From assembly GCF_000235365.1 (NCBI RefSeq), contig NC_016455.1, forward strand, positions 1-64,000: a stretch of DNA of 64,000 bases, written 5' to 3'. This document shows positions 60,501 to 64,000 of this stretch, one piece after another (within the stretch, counting starts at the first letter, position 1; each line of letters starts with the position of its first letter). The notes under the pieces are model-generated. The model worked only from the letters and a program-made list of their open reading frames with translations, ran no database searches and had not been told where the DNA came from. Position numbers and translations under genes: made by a program. This DNA comes from Eremothecium cymbalariae DBVPG#7215. Lineage: Eukaryota; Ascomycota; Saccharomycetes; Saccharomycetales; Saccharomycetaceae.

Positions 60501-60579
60501 GAAAAAAGGAGCAACAATCAAGTCTCAATGTCCACCCAACTACAGAGGGTCAAGGCGGGCACAATGGATCAGGATCTAA
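54520..60579 (+). CDS. SEN1: RNA/DNA helicase Sen1 (senataxin), transcription termination
   Basis: Sen1 is the superfamily 1 helicase of the Nrd1-Nab3-Sen1 complex, which terminates RNA polymerase II on snoRNA and other short non-coding genes and resolves R-loops. The 2019-residue protein (S. cerevisiae 2231) has a helical N-terminal domain (about 1-950), a disordered charged linker, and the Upf1-like helicase core (about 1300-1870). Motif I GPPGTGKTKT starts at Gly1332 and motif II DEAC is 1565-1568; motifs QYRMHS and VALTRAKTSLWILG follow. A basic C-terminal tail ends the protein. It is convergent with ATG23, as in S. cerevisiae. Confidence 0.96.
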   Translation: MSAFDSLSELEKLALTYKSKIEQVYEGIYQNESDLLTDILHNLIPKVSSKDVHMFCNSNFQPVAVFSLTLFSFQNHPEAVKWLQNRLNNCLSHCRRCVTQFVKGKSKMIQHFAVNRRIAHTKVASFNELICMWRAHVVLPIFRDFSANGVTLQLVLSEYEVLMNPQMLRCSAELQHYHEIVFKSLYGMKHELLDFDNPNGITSFVPGVVYSYNSGSPEQFLWAQKFLQHLFDTKYLITIENITCELLDELMHHVINIQTKANGIPHANSIGLFWCRMCPLFALMHVEVLKEYFIEFKNIKSLKSAISVPIESVFKLFYHHFIMQLRPKPLDILLRILKLFLEKFGAEFWTLVQPYTFHSVPDILFNGDFTNSLISLQSKPICKEGPDTWLHADGSVSDLVMWTLPYYRSLSKAYKIQMVRKIAFGFLGVINSTPQIQSVPKGLLVNAATLLLNQALKVDEASRSLLYSSDGNFETIIFTIADVRTPLNNEATLKIIVDTANNPSALYPGFPTGSISNSAMEVLANCINVDILNLCETTYKLYTGKHQNKKTAHEVKVTTVLISRLVAALNFRSQTDATNKVAALFGSLRNVNGLLVLQNHQDTHSMQQNAMVKEYIELIIKLIGKCADISPTTMSTVLSMKIATQGFWSCIFSPCQDLYQEATNLLYETFDVEGRLEGFQELFNHNMTTNLQAVCMVLSQLIKNEFYEPCPRAVRVLMDVIHVFMDPVSGMFANYSTLKTTETDTALFDFWKDTWNFLDMIYRVTLNWATKYPYTELENFTKDTLDVSNLLMNSYREFADILTKDFTNNDDDLFKCAMSPFKHMLYWLRLSDEDLLASCVTLIVSASDLSKEKNFQFDDALVREMACYACKSRKYLNKLTSHQSSDLLSRAKYFNEALTDSIIQEVERYNKEKELSKRDQSPEITSSRSGTPSVTQMALPQQRVDYLQRKAMASSITSRPKGQSSITSYGSLKRGFISAPSAPSKPLSKMELERRKLVAERVVHPPSQNVFNPRSGRKHLKVHGDDDSSSDNSDIDDANELFAIAKPKQRYTPVLLDINGKEIKANGSKVDLKKLEEEHMRKRLNVDLNPFYDKVLRWNYTRISAYPDDNSEQEYTDIEDQFRSSKHYQKVMEPLLLLECWQGLCAVRDREIHKAFSFIVGNRTVVSDFYEVYASINKKVVQQAEINEADMIVLGHFPDSNHQKTLTNDHFKKSQNTCLAKIRSIKNAKGENMDLTLRIHRSHRFSNFLTLRTEIYAVKAMQMTTVEREYTSLQGLPYYDLVSQIITAKPTEEQHAEDAEVEKVKINYKLNTSQATAVVSTVKNLGFSLIQGPPGTGKTKTILGIVGYFLSTIRVSPSNVIKNPTQVGNISTEQLLQKQKVLICAPSNAAVDELVLRLREGLTNFEGKHFKPKLVRVGRSDAVNAAIKDLTLEELVDKRAITQSLEMTHDPALDQNFHNAVDERRKLRDTINKEDGSPTSVLSTDQISKIQLKLRELSKTINELGKQRDELRERNSVIYRNRELNKRKAQARILAESDIICSTLSGSAHDVLASLGVKFDTVIIDEACQCTELSSIIPLRYGGKRCIMVGDPNQLPPTVLSGAASTYKYNQSLFVRMENNCKPHLLDVQYRMHSMISSFPSLEFYDGKLKDGPDMDNINQRQWHETQPFAPYKFFDILTGKQQQNAKTMSYVNYDECQVSIEMVDKLLRLYEKKVDFTGKIGIISPYREQMQMMKKAFRSYFGGTIFTYIDFNTIDGFQGQEKEIIIISCVRADDSKNNVGFLKDFRRMNVALTRAKTSLWILGHHKSLCRNKLWMNLISDAKTRGCLELACPGFLDKHNRGAKEILQRFKDHHDHIGSSEAYRSVPGNSLKKRKKGHTSGPTKRLKASEEAESDDYDPVAEFKKENHKDPTGEQMSGGSVNSVPEVSKNSEYNLKRANSDGGMNERNPKMFKVETNTKRSGIKKKSSIFGSNLPISSIVPVISSDPHIYDLKEKKGATIKSQCPPNYRGSRRAQWIRI

Positions 60580-60759
60580 TGAGTCAAAGATTACAAAACA
60601 TATTACATTCTCAGATAATGTGGCTGTCATAGAATCACACAGTCTATCTAAAAAGTAATTCCAAAACTCCTGTATTTAGTAATGAATATCTGCATATGTA
60701 TATAGGAATTTAATTTAAATTTTAAATTTCAGTTCCTTCAAAATCTAGACCTTGAAACT

Positions 60760-62001
60760 TCATACGGATTTCTTAGTGTCAACGATAGGCGATGATGGCA
60801 AAATATTCTTCGTAATACTAACCTTTGGAGGAGACGTCCCAGTAATTAGAAAAGTAGGATTATCATAAATAGGACCAAAACTTGATGGGGGAATATTGTT
60901 ATTAGGTGACGTTAGTTGTTCATTAGCTGTTCCAAGGGCAAAAATTTCGTCTTTAATACAAGAAATAACATCAGGATGATAGTTATCACAACGCAAACCC
61001 TCTATTTCTTTTATAGTTTCCCGAATTAACCCTTCAAGTTCCACTGGATCAACTTTAGAAACAGTGGAAAACCTTTTTCGAATATTTTCTTCCAGCGTTT
61101 CCACTAGATTAACTACATCCCTCCAACTTTCCATTTGTTGTTTCAAAATGTGTGTTTCTTGTTTATGTTTTATTAGCAAATCTTTTAGAGATTCCCTTTG
61201 AGCAGATATGAATTCTTTTACCTTCAATTCTGAATTTTCAAGTTCATAGGTAGCAGTGCTGTTTTTCAATCTAGAAAATACACTTGAATTCGGTTCGGCC
61301 ACCTTGAGGAACCCAATTTTCTTTAGCAGGCTTTCTATTGACTTGTAAACTGAATTTAGCTCACTATCAATAGAATGCTCCTCTCCTTTAACCAATGACT
61401 CTAATTTCGACAATTCAATCTGAACAAATGCTTGATCCTTTTTAAAGCTCTGCAGTAACACTTCCAGCTGTTTTATCTCATGGGCCACCGATTTCTGCGC
61501 CTCCTCCAGTATATTCAAATTATCAAGTATCTTAGTTCTAGGCAGCTGAGTAGCAATTGTATCATTTGTATCATTGAGAGATGTATTATTCACACCCATG
61601 TCCTCTATATATCGACTTAGATATCTCTGATGACTGGCTGTTAAACCGAAAGTGTCCACCGGAGTCTCCTCCTGATGAAGATCGGATGGATCTCTTCTCT
61701 TCCATAATTGCTTCTCCCTTAATAAAACGTCCTTTTTTAGATGTAAATTTAATAGCCTGTTTTCATATTTATCTAACTGGTGGAGTACTTTTCTAATGCC
61801 CCCATCATGTTCAATCAACCAAGCATTTAACTTGCACAGATCATTAAGGCATATCTGGATATTCTTGCGTAACTGATGAAGGGAAACGTTTTCTAACCCC
61901 TCATTGTCCTCAAACAACGCTCTATGATGAGATTCTACAAGACGGTGACGATACTGTATAATAGCTTCCCAGTTCTCTAGCAGGGAATCTAAATCCATCA
62001 T
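60760..62001 (-). CDS. ATG23: Coiled-coil protein, probable autophagy factor Atg23
   Basis: The position between SEN1 and the IMPDH gene corresponds to YLR431C (ATG23), a peripheral membrane protein that helps Atg9 leave the Golgi. The frame opens at a TTG (62052); the first ATG (two in a row) is at 62001, giving 413 residues (S. cerevisiae 453). The sequence is nearly all helical with repeated heptad-like coiled coils and no membrane segment or enzyme motif. Sequence resemblance to Atg23 is weak by eye, so identity rests mainly on gene order, length and coiled-coil character. Confidence 0.68.
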   Translation of the reverse strand: MMDLDSLLENWEAIIQYRHRLVESHHRALFEDNEGLENVSLHQLRKNIQICLNDLCKLNAWLIEHDGGIRKVLHQLDKYENRLLNLHLKKDVLLREKQLWKRRDPSDLHQEETPVDTFGLTASHQRYLSRYIEDMGVNNTSLNDTNDTIATQLPRTKILDNLNILEEAQKSVAHEIKQLEVLLQSFKKDQAFVQIELSKLESLVKGEEHSIDSELNSVYKSIESLLKKIGFLKVAEPNSSVFSRLKNSTATYELENSELKVKEFISAQRESLKDLLIKHKQETHILKQQMESWRDVVNLVETLEENIRKRFSTVSKVDPVELEGLIRETIKEIEGLRCDNYHPDVISCIKDEIFALGTANEQLTSPNNNIPPSSFGPIYDNPTFLITGTSPPKVSITKNILPSSPIVDTKKSV

Positions 62002-62935
62002 AAGAATACTGCTGATCCTTTTTCTTTCGATATTGTCAACGCACGGTTTCAATAAAGCTATATGCTTTGATAATATTAATCAATTAGTAACCTTGTAGAC
62101 GTTTTAGCTACATATAAAGTCACGTGATAACAACACACATCCATATTTGCGAAAGACAGGTGGATAACTACTCAATCCTATTCTTATTCATCATTAAAAA
62201 CCAATTATTCCCTATACTAGGTTCCCAAACCAGCCATACGTCAATAGGCATCTCCATCCACCAACAAGCTTGAAAGTCCAATTGAAAAAACAAACCTCAT
62301 TGCTACTTGCTTTTCCAAGATACCACAAGATATGGATAATGTAACCAAATCAATTAGTCATCTCATCGCAGACGTTCTGAAGCCCACTTAAACTTGCAAT
62401 TTATTTACAGTTCAGAGTCAGTTTGTAGTGACACAGCAATACTCTTGTAAAATAAGTGTATCTCTATATTAGGGCATTAAATACGTTTGATATAATAAAA
62501 TAATTGAAAGAACAAGAGCTATGAAAACGCAGTTTTTAAACACTTGTAAATTCTAAAACCTGGCAATCCTAAGATCTAAATAGGCTACCTAAGCTGTTTT
62601 ATTTTCACATTCTTTTGTGTCTCTTAGAGGCCCTGGCAGCACATTCCATTTTATGATGCTCGAGGCCATTCTCTTTTCTTTTTTCATTGAAAAATTTCTC
62701 AGCGAAATTTTCCGAAGGCGATGAGTTATGCTATAAATACGAAGCAATATAGCTTGAAAAATTCGTTGACAACTTTAAACACCTTCATATCTTGGGAATA
62801 GTTAGATTTATGAAAGGCCGGTTACTTGGAGAATTGGGATTTATCTTAATTTTTCCTCTTAATTAAAAACCCTATATTTTAGTGGTGTATAGTTTTGCCT
62901 TAAACAATACGAATTTTCCAAATAAGTACTATCAA
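62002..62935. promoter_or_regulatory. Divergent promoter region of ATG23 and the IMPDH gene
   Basis: This 934-bp gap holds GTCACGTGAT (E-box) at 62120-62129, near the ATG23 start. An RRPE (AAAAATTT, 62690-62697), a PAC element (GCGATGAG, 62718-62725) and a TATA box (TATAAATA, 62732-62739) lie 200-245 bp before the IMPDH ATG. The region contains no recognised RNA gene. Confidence 0.6.
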
Positions 62936-64000
62936 ATGCCTTATAGAGATCCAAAGACCGCTTTAGAATATGCAAATACTCTTGAAAAAGATGGTCTGTC
63001 AGCTGCTCAATTGATGGATTCTAATTCTCGTGGTGGCTTGACGTATAATGATTTTTTGGTATTGCCTGGGAAAATTGATTTCCCATCTTCTGAGGTGACA
63101 CTAACTTCGAAGTTGACAAAGAATATTACTTTAAATGCTCCATTTGTTTCTTCCCCTATGGATACTGTTACAGAAGCAGATATGGCTATTTACATGGCTT
63201 TGCTGGGCGGTATTGGTATTATTCACCACAATTGTTCTGCAGATGAACAAGCGAAGATGGTTAGAAAGGTTAAGAAATTCGAAAATGGCTTTATTAACTC
63301 TCCGGTTGTGGTTTCTCCCGAAATGACTGTTGAGCAGCTAAAAGCTATGAGACTCCGGTATGGATTTTCTGGGTTTCCAGTTACAGGTATGTTTAGTTTG
63401 ATTTCCACCCTTTTTACATTTTATTCCGAACTCATAAAGACCTTAAATGATGATCAATTTCCTATATTTAATATAACTTTCGTTCTACTGAATAATGATC
63501 AAACGATCGTGTAGAAAAAATATTTTCTGAATAAAGCTTTATGAGTTCTAACCACAATTGGCTAAGTACATATGGGTCCTGTGATTTAGTCCTTCGGTAT
63601 TATTTAATTGATACTAACAAAATTACAAAATCAGAAAACGGTAAAGTTAACGGCAAGCTTTGCGGTATTATTACTTCTCGTGATATTCAATTTGTTGAGG
63701 ATAACGCACTATTAGTCTCTGACCTCATGACTACTAAGGTTATCACTGGCCAGAAGGGCATTAGTTTGGAAGAAGGTAACCAAATTTTGAAAAACACCAA
63801 GAAGGGTAAGTTGCCAATCATTGACGAACAAGGTAATTTGATATCAATGTTATCTAGAACAGATTTGATGAAGAATCAGTCTTATCCACTTGCTTCCAAA
63901 TCTGCCACTACTAAGCAGTTGTTATGTGGTGCAGCTATCGGTACTATTGAAGCTGATAGACTAAGATTGAATAAGTTGGTTGAGGCTGGTCTAGATGTTG
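62936..64000 (+). CDS. IMD: Inosine-5'-monophosphate dehydrogenase, spliced, runs off the window
   Basis: IMP dehydrogenase makes XMP, the rate-limiting step to GTP, in the cytosol. Exon 1 (62936-63386) starts [20 protein letters not shown]; a GTG frame extends upstream but the ATG fits the family. Exon 2 starts at 63635 and restores [20 protein letters not shown]. The visible part covers the beginning of the barrel ([36 protein letters not shown]) and the CBS domains ([13 protein letters not shown], [11 protein letters not shown]). The catalytic Cys loop lies beyond the window. S. cerevisiae IMD3 (YLR432W) and IMD4 (YML056C) are its duplicates; IMD4 retains the intron with snR54. Confidence 0.95.
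63387..63634 (+). other. IMPDH intron hosting a snoRNA
   Basis: The 248-nt intron starts GTATGT, has a perfect TACTAAC at 63612-63618 and ends TCAG at 63634. It splits codon 151 after the first base. A C/D box snoRNA with a flanking stem lies inside it. Confidence 0.96.
63440..63536 (+). ncRNA. snR54: C/D box snoRNA in the IMPDH intron, snR54 equivalent
   Basis: Box C ATGATGA is at 63447-63453, box D' CTGA at 63488-63491, a C'-like TGAT at 63496-63499 and box D CTGA at 63527-63530. The flanks gaactcataaag (63428-63439) and ctttatgagttc (63537-63548) are perfectly complementary over 12 bp, a processing stem typical of intronic snoRNAs. The 13 nt before D' (taactttcgttct, 63474-63486) are complementary to the conserved 18S segment AGAACGAAAGTTA. 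Counting five nucleotides from D' points to the second A of GAAC, which matches the Am974 site of S. cerevisiae guided by snR54 from the IMD4 intron. Mature ends are approximate. Confidence 0.93.

Noticed and set aside
62100..62180. Possible centromere (GTCACGTG resembles CDEI)
   Set aside because: No AT-rich CDEII followed by a CDEIII (TTCCGAA core at the right spacing) is present. The same holds for the other CACGTG sites.

Overview
The window is nuclear DNA of a budding yeast in the family Saccharomycetaceae. It is compact, with short gaps between genes. The few introns begin GTATGT and most carry TACTAAC-like branch sites. Nearly every protein can be matched by eye to a Saccharomyces cerevisiae gene. 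The gene order is that of a lineage that did not pass through the yeast whole-genome duplication: genes that lie on different S. cerevisiae chromosomes (XIV with III; XII with XI and XIII) are interleaved here in single copy. Eremothecium, Kluyveromyces or Lachancea-type yeasts fit; the species cannot be fixed from sequence alone. S. cerevisiae names and loci are recalled from memory, not searched.

Layout. 0.3-2.5 kb: a divergent SNO/SNZ pair for vitamin B6 synthesis. 2.8-13.2 kb: a block matching YNR054C-YNR050C (ESF2, NOG2, POP2, BRE5, LYS9) with OCA4 (YCR095C) inserted. 13.4-64 kb: a block matching YLR418C-YLR432W (CDC73, a DExH helicase, URA4, RPN13, DCK1, ATG17, SPP382, TUS1, TDA5, MAG2, CRN1, SEN1, ATG23, IMPDH). 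It is interleaved with YKL190-YKL196 genes (CNB1, DPH2, ACP1, SDS22, MST1, MIA40, YKT6) and SPC2 (YML055W). A frameshifted Dal5-family transporter lies at 19.9-21.5 kb.

Six genes are split by introns: NOG2, OCA4, CNB1, TDA5, CRN1 and the IMPDH gene. Two introns appear to host snoRNAs. The IMPDH intron contains a clear C/D box snoRNA with a 12-bp flanking stem and a 13-nt guide against 18S rRNA, equivalent to snR54. The NOG2 intron probably contains the H/ACA snoRNA snR191. CRN1 has a 5-nt first coding exon (ATGAG).

The genes are mostly housekeeping: ribosome biogenesis, mRNA decay, lysine, pyrimidine and GTP synthesis, autophagy, Rho signalling, mitochondrial import and translation, and secretion. 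Several open frames begin at non-ATG codons, so starts were moved to the first supported ATG or to an upstream exon. I found no tRNA, rRNA, centromere, CRISPR array or intact transposon. No new multi-gene system is evident; the most unusual unexplained stretch is a GC-elevated non-coding segment at about 27.2-27.8 kb.
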